Part shown: one piece after another, positions 8,770 through 15,960 of the stretch
Numbering within the stretch: the stretch's first letter is position 1
Layout: each line of letters begins with the position of its first letter
Source: Nitrospinota bacterium
GTDB lineage: Bacteria; Nitrospinota; Nitrospinia; Nitrospinales; VA-1
NCBI GenBank assembly: GCA_022567815.1
Contig: JADFGI010000001.1
Location: 1 to 29,292 of the forward strand
Length of the DNA stretch: 29,292 nt
Direction of reading: 5' to 3'
The notes under the pieces: model-generated
What the model saw: the letters and a program-made list of their open reading frames with translations, nothing else
Told to the model about the DNA's origin: nothing
The model's database searches: none
Translations under genes and position numbers: made by a program

Positions 8770-8838
8770 TCCCCGCTACGCGGGAGGAACAGCCTGCTAC
8801 GCAGGAGGGCTGACGCTCGCTACGCTCACCAGCCCGGA
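8770..8838. repeat. R1 repeat module upstream of proS
   Basis: It consists of nested mini-palindromes (ccccgctacgcggg, then cctgctacgcagg) followed by 'agggctgacgctcgctacgctcaccagccc'-type sequence. The same module occurs twice at 17310-17375 and 17430-17497, and in altered form at 21557-21620. It directly abuts the proS leader. Confidence 0.7.
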
Positions 8839-8851
8839 GAACCGTAATTCT

Positions 8852-8924
8852 CGTCATCGCGAGCCGCTATCAGCGGCGCGGTGATCCAGAGACTCTGGAT
8901 CGCTTCGCTTTGCTCGCAATGACG
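8852..8924. repeat. 73-bp inverted-repeat element
   Basis: The ends CGTCATCGCGAGC (8852-8864) and GCTCGCAATGACG (8912-8924) are inverted copies with one mismatch. Inside are two further palindromes: ccgctatcagcgg (8864-8876) and GATCCAGAGACTCTGGATC (8883-8901). Elements of this style, with cgtcattgcgagc ends and an internal gatccagag palindrome, are known as dispersed repeats in several unrelated bacteria. It lies between the fusion gene ending at 9004 and proS. No coding role is seen. Confidence 0.75.
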
Positions 8925-8956
8925 CGAAGTGGCTAGTGCTAAACACGGTATATTTA

Positions 8957-8983
8957 GTAGGGCAGGCTTTCCAGCCTGCCTAC
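8957..8983. other. Hairpin after the PEP mutase fusion gene
   Basis: Arms gtagggcaggct (8957-8968) and agcctgcctac (8973-8983) pair over about 11 bp with one bulge and a TTCC loop. It starts about 20 bp downstream of the stop of the minus-strand gene at 9004. No T-run follows on the minus strand, so it may be a weak or Rho-assisted 3' end or simply another dispersed palindrome. Confidence 0.5.
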
Positions 8984-9003
8984 TTCAAATGAAGGATGTT
9001 GTT

Positions 9004-10731
9004 TTACAGGAATTTGTTGGCAAGGGCAATGTCTTCTTCACGATGAATTTCCAGCCAGCCCTGATGAATCTCCAGGAAATTGATGACGAATCCCCGGTCG
9101 ATCATTTCCTGGATCAAGTCTGTGAATGTGAATCGGGCGATGTCGTCCGCCTCTTGAAACTTCCCTTTATAGTTTTGTACGCAATCCTTGTAGGTTTGGA
9201 TAAATTGTTCCGCCCCGGTTTTGGAGAATTTGCCTAGGCCGATGAACTCGTGCGTCGCGGTTTCTGGATTGATCTTGTTGCCGATCTTGGCAAGGATATT
9301 ATCGTAAACGACGCTTATCCGCCTCCTGCTGGGTGGACGTTTGTTCTTGCTGATGATGAAATCCAGAACCTTTCCCTCCTCTGCCCGCTGGTATTGAATG
9401 GTGTTATCCGCCACCAGCACGATGTCTTCCTTGCAGTCCATCAGCTGGGTGATAATGTGGTTTTCCAGGAGGATGTCCGAATATAGCATGAGAAATCCGT
9501 TGTTCATTTTTTCCCTGGCAGTGAAGATACTGTGTAACATCGAGCCGTTTTTATAATCCGCATTGTTTAAAATAGCCACGCTCTCTGCTTTCATCTGGTC
9601 ATGGGCATATCCGGCGACGACGGTGATGTCGGTGAGGTTGGCCTGATTTAAAGTGCTGATCTGCCGTTGCAGGAGGGTTGTCCCGGCGATTTCCATCATG
9701 GCTTTGGGTTTGCCGTTGAGAAGCGGCTTTAAGATAGGGTCTTCTCCGGCGGCGGGAATGATGACAGGGATGTTGGCCAACTGCTCGTCCTGTTGGTCCT
9801 TTTCTTTAATGTCCAGAAACCCCACGGCTTTGAAAATTTCCCGCACCGAAGCGCATAAAGGGTCCGCTTCAAAGGACCTCTGGTTGAGCAAAAGGGTCTT
9901 GGAAACTTCGATCATGGATTTATAGGCGGCTCTCAGCAGGTGATTAGCGTATATGATGATGCGGAACCCGGCGGCGCTCAATTCCTCTTCGGTGATGGTG
10001 TTGTAGGTGGTGGGAACGCAAACGAGCGGTTTGTCCAGATCGAGTTCACGGAGCAGGTGACGGTAGCTTTGCGCAAATTGCAGAATCTCTTCCGGGTTTT
10101 TGGATTTGGAGTGGATCATGATTCCATCCACCCCGGCAAGCAGATAAGTTTTTGCCCTTGCCAGCGCGTCCTCCAGTCCCTTGCCGGCGATGAGGCTTTC
10201 CAGGCGGGCGATGATCATAAAATCTTCGGTGGACAAAACATTTTTTCCGCGTTTAATTTTTTGGGCGAACACATCAGGGTCCGCCAGCGTCTGTTGCGTT
10301 CCCGCTTCGAGACTGTTTCGTTTGGGAAACACCTTGTCTTCAATGATGACCGCCGAAACGCCCGCCCGTTCCAGCTTGGACACCATGTATTCAAAGTTGT
10401 TGGCGTCGCCGCCGGTGTCTCCATCGACTATTAGGGGTTTGGAAGTGACCGCCAGAATTTCCTGGATGGTGTGCAGGCGGGAGTCGAAACTGACCACTTC
10501 AATATCGGGGTGACCCTTGGAAGCGGAATCGGTCAGACTGCTTTCCCAAATAGCGTCGAACTCGCGGGCCACTTTGGCGTCTTCTAGGATGCCTTCGACC
10601 TTCGCATCGTTGGCAACGATTCCGCTCAGTCCGTTGTGCGCTTCCAGAACGCGCACGGTTTTGCCTTCCCGTAAAAGGGATTTCAACTTTCCGCGACGTA
10701 TTTCAGGGAGTGTGTTATTTGCCAGTGTCAT
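9004..10731 (-). CDS. Bifunctional phosphoenolpyruvate mutase / nucleotidyltransferase (AepX-PntC-like)
   Basis: Residues 1 to about 300 form a PEP mutase of the ICL/PEPM superfamily, with GDTGG at 104-108 and the diagnostic EDKVFPKRNS at 131-140. PEP mutase makes phosphonopyruvate, the entry step to C-P bond compounds. Residues about 320-575 resemble a sugar-phosphate/AEP nucleotidyltransferase (IIPAAG at 324-329, GKPKAMMEIAG, LYSDILL). Fusions of AepX with the CTP:2-aminoethylphosphonate cytidylyltransferase PntC are known, so activation of 2-aminoethylphosphonate for surface decoration is a reasonable inference. The usual GxGxRL of the nucleotide loop is changed here (AAGEDPILKPL). No decarboxylase or transaminase gene lies nearby. 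The ATG at 10731 has AAGGGG upstream. Confidence 0.85.
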   Translation of the reverse strand: MTLANNTLPEIRRGKLKSLLREGKTVRVLEAHNGLSGIVANDAKVEGILEDAKVAREFDAIWESSLTDSASKGHPDIEVVSFDSRLHTIQEILAVTSKPLIVDGDTGGDANNFEYMVSKLERAGVSAVIIEDKVFPKRNSLEAGTQQTLADPDVFAQKIKRGKNVLSTEDFMIIARLESLIAGKGLEDALARAKTYLLAGVDGIMIHSKSKNPEEILQFAQSYRHLLRELDLDKPLVCVPTTYNTITEEELSAAGFRIIIYANHLLRAAYKSMIEVSKTLLLNQRSFEADPLCASVREIFKAVGFLDIKEKDQQDEQLANIPVIIPAAGEDPILKPLLNGKPKAMMEIAGTTLLQRQISTLNQANLTDITVVAGYAHDQMKAESVAILNNADYKNGSMLHSIFTAREKMNNGFLMLYSDILLENHIITQLMDCKEDIVLVADNTIQYQRAEEGKVLDFIISKNKRPPSRRRISVVYDNILAKIGNKINPETATHEFIGLGKFSKTGAEQFIQTYKDCVQNYKGKFQEADDIARFTFTDLIQEMIDRGFVINFLEIHQGWLEIHREEDIALANKFL

Positions 10732-10740
10732 GGGTACCCC

Positions 10741-10945
10741 TTACAGGGGAGGACCCCGTTACACGGGGAGGATAAGTTTAAGGCTCCGCTCACTTAGTTC
10801 GCGAGCCCTTGGGATTATTTGGAAACTATTGATTCTTCAAAAACGCACTGCACGTAAATATTTACTCCAACCCACAGGCTGGCTGCACGGCGTGAGGAAT
10901 TTTCCCCCTCGCGGGGCGAGCGCCCTCCGCGGAGGAGCTGGCCGC
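10741..10945. repeat. Long R1 dispersed repeat upstream of the PEP mutase fusion
   Basis: It holds, in order, ccccgttacacgggg (palindrome), a 'gtttaaggctccgctcac...gcgagccc' block, a 'cacgtaaatatttactcca...caggctggc' block, 'ggcgtgaggaatttt', 'ccccctcgcgggg' and the perfect palindrome CCTCCGCGGAGG near 10924. Order and content match the copy at 150-330. It fills the 229-bp gap between the 88-residue gene and the fusion gene. No coding capacity is supported. Confidence 0.75.
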
Positions 10946-10960
10946 TTGTGGTATGGTCGT

Positions 10961-11227
10961 TCATTGTGTTTTTTCCAGTTGTTCCCGAATCCACGACGGA
11001 ACATAAATCGTTTCCAGTTCAAAATGTTCCAATGCCTTCAGAATAATTTCCGCCTGGCTTTCCGGCTGAAGCTTTTTATCCAGGATGATAAGGTTTTTCC
11101 CCTTCACCCTGCAAAACCCGCTTTCTATGGGGAAGTCATCGTCCGCGAAATTCCCGAATTCAATTTCTATGGAAAGCTTCGCGGCCACCGCTTTCAGATC
11201 TTCAAGCCGGGCATGAGTGTCCATCAT
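10961..11227 (-). CDS. Small conserved-looking hypothetical protein
   Basis: The 88 residues contain a central 'PIESGFCRVKGKNLIILDKK' segment, a helical stretch 'SQAEIILKALEHFELETIYV' and the end 'PSWIREQLEKTQ'. There is no signal peptide, membrane segment or recognised motif. Codon pattern and composition match a soluble alpha/beta protein. I recall similar short proteins of this pattern in other proteobacterial genomes but cannot name a family, so function is unknown. The start is one of two adjacent ATGs (11227 or 11224) without a clear Shine-Dalgarno. It is flanked by an R1 repeat on one side and a MITE-like unit on the other. Confidence 0.7.
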   Translation of the reverse strand: MMDTHARLEDLKAVAAKLSIEIEFGNFADDDFPIESGFCRVKGKNLIILDKKLQPESQAEIILKALEHFELETIYVPSWIREQLEKTQ

Positions 11228-11243
11228 GGATGTGTTTTTACAG

Positions 11244-11395
11244 AGGTTGCTGAATAAGTATTTAAAATTGCCTCAGGGTGTCACCCTGACTGAGCTTGTC
11301 GAAGGGGGACAAAAGGTTAAAAATAGGCTCATGCTTCGACAGGCTCAGCATGACATCAAGTAAATAGTGCCTTGAATATACTTATTCTGCAACCT
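11244..11395. mobile_element. MITE-like 152-bp element with 18-bp terminal inverted repeats
   Basis: Left end 11244-11261 (AGGTTGCTGAATAAGTAT) and right end 11378-11395 are inverted copies with one mismatch. Inside, 'ctgagcttgtcgaag' and 'cttcgacaggctcag' are inverted with one mismatch, and gggtgtcaccctga adds another palindrome. Almost the whole unit can therefore fold back on itself. It encodes no protein, and no clear target-site duplication is visible. The inner 'gagcttgtcgaag' motif is common in dispersed bacterial repeats. Confidence 0.7.
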
Positions 11396-11428
11396 GTTGG
11401 GAATCGTCTAATTCAAATTCCTGTAATT

Positions 11429-12796
11429 TTAGCCGATGATCCGCATGATATCGTTGTAAAAAGCTAAGACCATCAGACTGAGCAACATGAAAATACCGAC
11501 CTGTTGCGCCCGTTCGCGGCTTCTTTCACTCAAAGGCTTTCCTTTGACCATCTCAATGAGGAAAAAGAATATGTGCCCTCCGTCCAGGACCGGTATTGGC
11601 AAAAGATTCAGGAGGCCCAGATTGATGCTCAACAAGGCCGTTATCCGGATGAGTTCGTTGAACCCCTGTTCAGCTCGGTCGCCAAAAACTTGGAAGATCA
11701 AAATAGGACCGCCAATGCTGTCAGCCGGAATCGACCCCACGACCATTTTTTTGATACTGACCGCGATCAGGTAAATCAACCGTCCTGTTTCCTCGAGGGA
11801 GCGCTCGATGGCGCCAAAAACCCCATAGCTTTCCTCAACCATCTCACCGCTCATGCCAATGCCGATGACTCCGATTTCCACTTTTTTGCCTTGCTCATCC
11901 TCAATCTCCTTGGGTTCCGGAGTCAAAGCTATGATGATTTCCTGACCTTCCCGTAAAATACGAAAGTCCAGTTCCTTACCGGGTTGGTCCACCGCCGCGG
12001 GTTTGAGATCGCCCCAGCCGAAAATAGGTTTGCCATCGACTTTAAGAAGTTGGTCGCCAACCTGCAATCCTGCCCGGTCGGCGGCGGAGCCTTCCTTGAC
12101 ATAAGTTATGTTTTGTACCAGCGGTGTGATGCCGATGAGACCGACGGTTTTTTTGTCACCGAAAAGGTCTGTGGTTTCTTCTGAAACGGGGGTGATAGCA
12201 AAATTTAACAGGGAGGATCCTCTTTCGACCTTGAAATCGAGTGATTTCCCCGGAGAGGCGTGGACAATTTTTTGCAATTGATCCCAAAATTTGACTTGTT
12301 TGCCGTCGATTTCGACAATCTTATCGCCGATTTGCAGGCCAGCCGCCAGAGCGGGAGATTCTGGTCTGATGTTTCCCGTGACCAGGCCCAGGGTTTGTAC
12401 TCCCACAAGGTAAACCACCCAATAAATAGCAATCGCAAACAGGATGTTGAATAACGGACCCGCAAAGGCGATGGCCAGACGGTGCAGGACCGGGGCGGCG
12501 GCAAACGAACCCTCCTGATTCCGGGAATCGGCTTCATAATCTTCTCCCTTCATTTTCACGTATCCGCCAAGCGGGATGGCGGAAAGCAGGAATTCTGTTC
12601 CTCCCGATTTGTAACTGATAATTTTTGGTCCAAAGCCAAGGGAAAACTTTTCCACCACCACTCCAAATTTGCGGGCGGCTAAAAAATGCCCCAATTCATG
12701 GACAAAAATCAAGGCCGCCAGGCCGCCCAGAAAGGCCAGCATTTTGAACCCGAATTGAAATATGGCATCCGGGCTGATAAATGATAATTCAAACAT
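11429..12796 (-). CDS. rseP: RseP-type site-2 protease, two PDZ domains
   Basis: This is an inner-membrane intramembrane zinc metalloprotease that cleaves anti-sigma factors and leftover signal peptides. The 455-residue protein has HELGH at residues 33-37 in the first membrane helix. Two PDZ domains lie in the periplasmic part (GVQTLGLVTGN...PALAAGLQIGDKIVEIDG and EGSAADRAGLQVGDQLLKVDG). The second metal-ligand motif NLLPIPVLDGGHI comes near the C-terminus, then the last membrane helix. Length and order match RseP/YaeL. The ATG at 12796-12794 has a modest AGAGATGA upstream. The usual partners dxr, cdsA and bamA are not in the window. Confidence 0.95.
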   Translation of the reverse strand: MFELSFISPDAIFQFGFKMLAFLGGLAALIFVHELGHFLAARKFGVVVEKFSLGFGPKIISYKSGGTEFLLSAIPLGGYVKMKGEDYEADSRNQEGSFAAAPVLHRLAIAFAGPLFNILFAIAIYWVVYLVGVQTLGLVTGNIRPESPALAAGLQIGDKIVEIDGKQVKFWDQLQKIVHASPGKSLDFKVERGSSLLNFAITPVSEETTDLFGDKKTVGLIGITPLVQNITYVKEGSAADRAGLQVGDQLLKVDGKPIFGWGDLKPAAVDQPGKELDFRILREGQEIIIALTPEPKEIEDEQGKKVEIGVIGIGMSGEMVEESYGVFGAIERSLEETGRLIYLIAVSIKKMVVGSIPADSIGGPILIFQVFGDRAEQGFNELIRITALLSINLGLLNLLPIPVLDGGHIFFFLIEMVKGKPLSERSRERAQQVGIFMLLSLMVLAFYNDIMRIIG

Positions 12797-12830
12797 TAGG
12801 TCATCTCTAAAAATGGGTGCCTGGCCATGA

Positions 12831-12856
12831 GCGGCCCTTATGAAATAAGGGTCCGC
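12831..12856. other. Strong hairpin in the rseP leader
   Basis: The sequence gcggcccttat / ataagggtccgc pairs over 11 bp with a single bulge and a 3-base loop. It lies about 35 bp upstream of the rseP start on its coding strand and has no T-run after it. It could be a 5' mRNA structure controlling rseP, or the end of upstream transcription from lolA. Confidence 0.45.
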
Positions 12857-12932
12857 GAGTTGCCTGACAGAAAAATATCGAATTACTAGAAATCCTCATG
12901 GGATGGTTTCCTGACAGGATTTATTCTCACAA

Positions 12933-13018
12933 GCGGGTTTTATACCCCGTGTCTTGACACGGCTTTAATAATGAAAACTTTTGTCGGGCACCCCGTCTGC
13001 TTGCGGCAGAGTCGTTTA
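12933..13018 (-). repeat. R2 repeat copy at the 3' end of lolA
   Basis: Read on the minus strand, it begins at the lolA stop (AAATAAACGAC), continues with a 'ctgccgcaagcagac' hairpin and 'aaaagttttcatta', then the strong hairpin CCGTGTC-TT-GACACGG (12947-12962), then 'ggtataaaacccgc'. The same order of blocks occurs at 14310-14413 and 23968-24165. The stop codon of lolA lies inside the conserved edge. Such a unit could serve as a transcript 3' end, which is inference. Confidence 0.7.
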
Positions 13019-13669
13019 TTTTTTCGAGGTATAGTCCAGCAACTCGACGCCTTCGGGGACTTCGAACTGGAAGGTAGATTCCGGAATTTTCTCATTTATC
13101 CGGATATCGCTGAAATTGATTTCTGTTTTGTTTCCCAATTTATCATACACGGTTGATCCAACGATTTGGTAGCTTTTACTATTCGCCACCAGCACCAACC
13201 GGTCGACGGCGTTGTCTTCCTCTTTGGGAATGAGAACGACGGTGATCAGGCCTTTTTCCTTTGATACTTTTATGACGTCGAAGGAATCTGTTAATTTTCC
13301 CTTACCGGCAAGAAACAGGGCCGGGGTATTGGAGGAATAAATACTTTCTACGGGAACCTTGGTCACTTGCCCCTCGTCGGGGATATATAACCAGAGAATC
13401 TTTTCGTTGCTCACCAGCACCTGAGGCTCCGGGGCGTTGTAAACCCACTTCATTTTCCCCGGTTTTTTGATTTGCACCTTGCCCCTGGCTTCCAGGGTTT
13501 GGTTCATGGTTTTAACATACGATTTTTGTACGAACCGGGCAGTGATTGTTTTAACGGACTCGTATTGCTTTTGAATGGCGTCAAGCGCCTCTTGTTCTTC
13601 ACTGGCGGCGGCGTTCAGGGTACCGCCTGCAAAAATCAGAGTGATTAGGCAAGCAAGTATTTTATTCAT
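13016..13669 (-). CDS. lolA: Outer-membrane lipoprotein carrier protein LolA
   Basis: LolA is the periplasmic chaperone that moves lipoproteins from LolCDE to the outer membrane. The 217-residue protein has a Sec signal peptide (KILACLITLIFAGGTLNAAA). It then shows the family pattern: AIQKQYESVKTITARFVQKS, GKVQIKKPGKMKWVYNAPEP, 'LYIPDEGQVTKVPV', a hydrophobic-patch beta structure and 'INFSDIRINEKIPESTFQFEVPEGVELL' at the end. The LolA fold is likely, although chaperones of this fold diverge widely. The ATG at 13669 lies 24 bp after the purN stop in the same direction, so the two are probably cotranscribed. Confidence 0.9.
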   Translation of the reverse strand: MNKILACLITLIFAGGTLNAAASEEQEALDAIQKQYESVKTITARFVQKSYVKTMNQTLEARGKVQIKKPGKMKWVYNAPEPQVLVSNEKILWLYIPDEGQVTKVPVESIYSSNTPALFLAGKGKLTDSFDVIKVSKEKGLITVVLIPKEEDNAVDRLVLVANSKSYQIVGSTVYDKLGNKTEINFSDIRINEKIPESTFQFEVPEGVELLDYTSKK

Positions 13670-13693
13670 AACGATAACCAGAGCTGAGTGAGA

Positions 13694-14314
13694 TCAATTT
13701 TTCTTTTGCGTGACTTTTCGTTCCGATACTGTGAGGCGGTTTTCAACCATCAGTTGAATGGCCCTCGGATAAATAATGTGTTCCTGTTCCAAAATGCGCT
13801 TGGACAATGCCTCCTCATCGTCCGAATCGTATACGGGGACGACGCTCTGAAGAATAATCGGTCCGCTGTCAACCCCCTCATCGACAAAATGCACCGTGCA
13901 TCCCGAAAACTTGACGCCATGTTCCAGGGCCTGCTGTTGTGGGTGTAATCCTGGAAAAGCGGGAAGCAGTGAAGGGTGAATGTTAATGATTTTTCCCGCA
14001 AAACTATTTATGAAGGCTTTCCCAAGAATCCGCATGAACCCGGAGAGGCAAACGAGGTCAACGGCTTCGGCCCGCAACAGGTCTTTCAATGCCCGGTCAA
14101 ATTCCTCCTTGCCTGAATAAGATTTGGGGTCCAGGAAGACGGGTTTTATCCCGTGATTTTTGGCCCGTTCAAGGGCAAAAGCTTCCTTGGCGTTACTGAT
14201 GACGATGGGAATTTCGGCGGCGAGAGTTCCTTGTTCAATTTGGTCGATAATGGCTTGCAGGTTTGTTCCTTGTCCCGAAACCAGCACCGCGAGTTTGAAT
14301 TTCTTCGATCCCAT
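13694..14314 (-). CDS. purN: Phosphoribosylglycinamide formyltransferase PurN
   Basis: PurN uses 10-formyl-THF to formylate GAR in step 3 of purine synthesis. The 206-residue protein has the phosphate loop VSGQGTNLQ. The catalytic triad N111, H113 (INIHPSLLPAFPG) and D149 (DEGVDSGPI) has the same 36-residue H-to-D spacing as in E. coli. All parts are present and the length is normal. The start codon ATGGG at 14314 lies at the edge of an R2 repeat, and the only Shine-Dalgarno-like bases (GGTGGGA) come from that repeat. lolA follows 24 bp downstream. Confidence 0.96.
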   Translation of the reverse strand: MGSKKFKLAVLVSGQGTNLQAIIDQIEQGTLAAEIPIVISNAKEAFALERAKNHGIKPVFLDPKSYSGKEEFDRALKDLLRAEAVDLVCLSGFMRILGKAFINSFAGKIINIHPSLLPAFPGLHPQQQALEHGVKFSGCTVHFVDEGVDSGPIILQSVVPVYDSDDEEALSKRILEQEHIIYPRAIQLMVENRLTVSERKVTQKKN

Positions 14315-14413
14315 TCAATCCCACCAGTGGGTTTTATTTCCCATAGCTTGCTATGGCTATTAAATGAAAATCCTTTTCGGATACCGCGTCCGCTTGTGGC
14401 GGATTCGTTGATT
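14310..14413 (-). repeat. R2 repeat copy overlapping the purN start
   Basis: On the minus strand the order is 'tcaacgaatccgccacaagcgg', 'ggtatccgaaaaggatttt', the hairpin CCATAGC-TT-GCTATGG (14341-14356), 'aaataaaacccactggtggg' and 'attgaatggg'. The last block includes the ATG of purN. The copy at 23968-24165 has nearly the same blocks, ending 'aacccactggtgggaatcaaatggg'. It forms the 5' leader of purN. Confidence 0.72.
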
Positions 14414-14518
14414 TATTCAGAGAAAAGCCCATGAAAAAAGATAATATTCCTGATGATGAAAAATTATTCCCCACGCTTTGATTTGAGCTTACCATTAAAT
14501 ATCCAGATAAATCAATGG

Positions 14519-14560
14519 CCAGCGTGACGCTGGACCCAATATTGACGTGCGATGGGTTTT
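14519..14560. repeat. R1 fragment in the hicB-purN gap
   Basis: The block ccagcgtgacgctgg followed by 'acccaatattgacgtgcgatgggttt' is the reverse complement of the 'aaacccatcgcatgtaaatattggg' block at 224-260 and matches 17385-17430. It lies in the 483-bp gap 14315-14797, which also holds the R2 copy at 14310-14413. The remainder of the gap (14561-14797) shows no gene or clear signal that I can support. Confidence 0.6.
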
Positions 14561-14797
14561 CTGCCAACACATCCAGGTTTTGTGTGGTTGCTCACCGGGA
14601 AGGGATCAATTAATCAGAACTCTAAAACGCCTTGAAAAATACGAGCCCCCAGATAAGTGAAGGATGAGGTGGGCCTGGAGGATAGGAAAAGGAAATGGTT
14701 TCTACTGCATGTACTTGGCTCTAAGAAATAACTCCATGGACTACCGCACCCGCACCTTAATAACTGGTCCGGCCTTAATGTCGCATGGATATCTGAT

Positions 14798-15241
14798 TCA
14801 AGCTCTTTTCTTTTTCGCTTTTACCTTAGCCTTTTTAATCACTCTTGGTTTCGCCGCACTGACTCTTTGCTTTACAGCCGACCTTCCCAAGCCATGCGAA
14901 ATAAAAGATTGGACAAGTGAGTTCATGGAAACCCCTTCTCTTGCCGCCGTTGTTTCTAATTCTGCGTGTATGAATCTGGGTACTCGTTGGACAAACTTCC
15001 CGCTATATTCGCTTGCCACCTTCGGGAACGATTTTCCCTCCTCCTTAAAGACCTTGAGGACACACCACAAAGCGTCTCTCCCGTTTTCAATTGCTTCTTC
15101 GGGCGTTTCGCCGTCCGATATGCAACCGGGAATGTCTGGGAACGTGATGAGATATCCGCCGCCATCCTCCATAGTCAGAGGCCGAATCTCAAAAGGATAA
15201 ATAAGATCCTGGTATTTTGATTTTTTTGCCAGCTTTTCCAT
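14798..15241 (-). CDS. hicB: HicB-family antitoxin
   Basis: HicB neutralises HicA and represses the operon. The 147-residue protein has the degenerate RNase H-like HicB fold (YPFEIRPL, GGYLITFPDIPGCISDGETP, EEAIENGRDALW). A ribbon-helix-helix-like segment follows (RVPRFIHAELETTAAREGVS...LVQSFISHGL), then a very basic Lys-rich tail. Its ATG at 15241-15239 comes 1 bp after the hicA stop codon, with GAGGA inside the end of hicA as ribosome site, so translation is coupled. Confidence 0.93.
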   Translation of the reverse strand: MEKLAKKSKYQDLIYPFEIRPLTMEDGGGYLITFPDIPGCISDGETPEEAIENGRDALWCVLKVFKEEGKSFPKVASEYSGKFVQRVPRFIHAELETTAAREGVSMNSLVQSFISHGLGRSAVKQRVSAAKPRVIKKAKVKAKKKRA

Positions 15242-15242
15242 T

Positions 15243-15470
15243 TCATTCCTCGATCATCTTAATCAATTTTTTGATATAAACTCCCTTGGTTGGCTTGTGG
15301 GCCGGAACACTCAGGATTTTTGCCAGACCCTTTTTCATAAATATAACATGGCTGCCGCCGGGGCTCCTGATTTTAAGACCATAATGAGCGGCAACGGATT
15401 TGACATCCTCGATCCTCCAATCACGAGGATTTTGTTTCATTTTTTGAAGAGTTTTATCTGCACTCGGCAT
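15243..15470 (-). CDS. hicA: HicA-family mRNA interferase toxin
   Basis: HicA is a small dsRBD-like ribonuclease that cuts mRNA. The 75-residue protein has the family core: DWRIEDVKSVAAHYGLKIR, then SPGGSHVIFMKK with the catalytic histidine, and 'LSVPAHKPTKGVYIKKLIKMIEE'. It is the first gene of a two-gene hicAB operon. The promoter region just upstream contains overlapping palindromes that look like operators. Length and motif are intact, so the toxin is probably active. Confidence 0.93.
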   Translation of the reverse strand: MPSADKTLQKMKQNPRDWRIEDVKSVAAHYGLKIRSPGGSHVIFMKKGLAKILSVPAHKPTKGVYIKKLIKMIEE

Positions 15471-15474
15471 AATT

Positions 15475-15500
15475 ATATAGTACTATATATAATACTATAT
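15475..15500 (-). promoter_or_regulatory. Overlapping palindromic operators of hicAB
   Basis: ATATAGTACTATAT at 15475-15488 is a perfect 14-bp palindrome. A second copy at 15487-15500 (ATATAATACTATAT) differs by one base, so the two sites are offset by 12 bp. They lie 5-30 bp upstream of the hicA ATG and overlap likely -10 type TATA sequences. Autorepression by the ribbon-helix-helix part of HicB at such sites is typical of the family. The assignment here is inference from position and symmetry. Confidence 0.65.
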
Positions 15501-15960
15501 GGTGATGGAGAAAGTGTAAAAACATTGATTTTTTTAAATTATTTTTATTGGCAAAAAAATTCTCTCTTCTATTTGAAGATTTTAAACTGAGACACTACCA
15601 ATGATTCGACTTGATTGGGTGGGAACGTTTTCCGTCTAAAACCCGGATTTTTTTCAGAATCGGGAATAAACCTGTCAATTAATCTATCTTAATATTGGAA
15701 TTTGAATGAAAGTTTGAATTCCATCCCTTTTTGCGATCCGTCGGCCTATTTTAAACTCCCTGGCCGGCGGATTTTCTTTATTATTTTTCCTGCCGATTTT
15801 CAAGCGTTTTCCTCCCTGGTCAGCCTCATTTACAAAAATCATTTGGTATATAAATCAATATTTTATTGGGATATAAAGGCTTGCGCTGTTAGAGTTATTG
15901 TATTCCCAAAGAAAAAAATCTGTTCACCGAATGATGAAAACTTTGTCCCATGAGGTTTTT
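15501..15960. other. AT-rich intergenic region between hicAB and the ankyrin gene
   Basis: This 460-bp region separates two divergent genes. It is AT-rich in its first 100 bp and includes 'tccctggccggcggatt' and several T-runs. No open frame with convincing coding character and no known RNA was found. The promoter of the ankyrin gene should lie near its right end, but I cannot place -35/-10 boxes with confidence. No R1 or R2 copy is present, in contrast to most other long gaps. Confidence 0.4.

Noticed and set aside
10517..11257. 246-codon plus-strand frame across the PEP mutase start, the R1 repeat and the small hypothetical gene
   Set aside because: It runs through repeat DNA and antisense to two better supported genes. 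The translation has no domain signature.
14334..14570. Minus-strand 78-codon frame upstream of purN
   Set aside because: It consists almost wholly of R2 and R1 repeat sequence and has no ribosome site or recognisable protein pattern.
14664..15200. Plus-strand 178-codon frame opposite hicB
   Set aside because: It is the complement of hicB, which has a clear family pattern and operon context.
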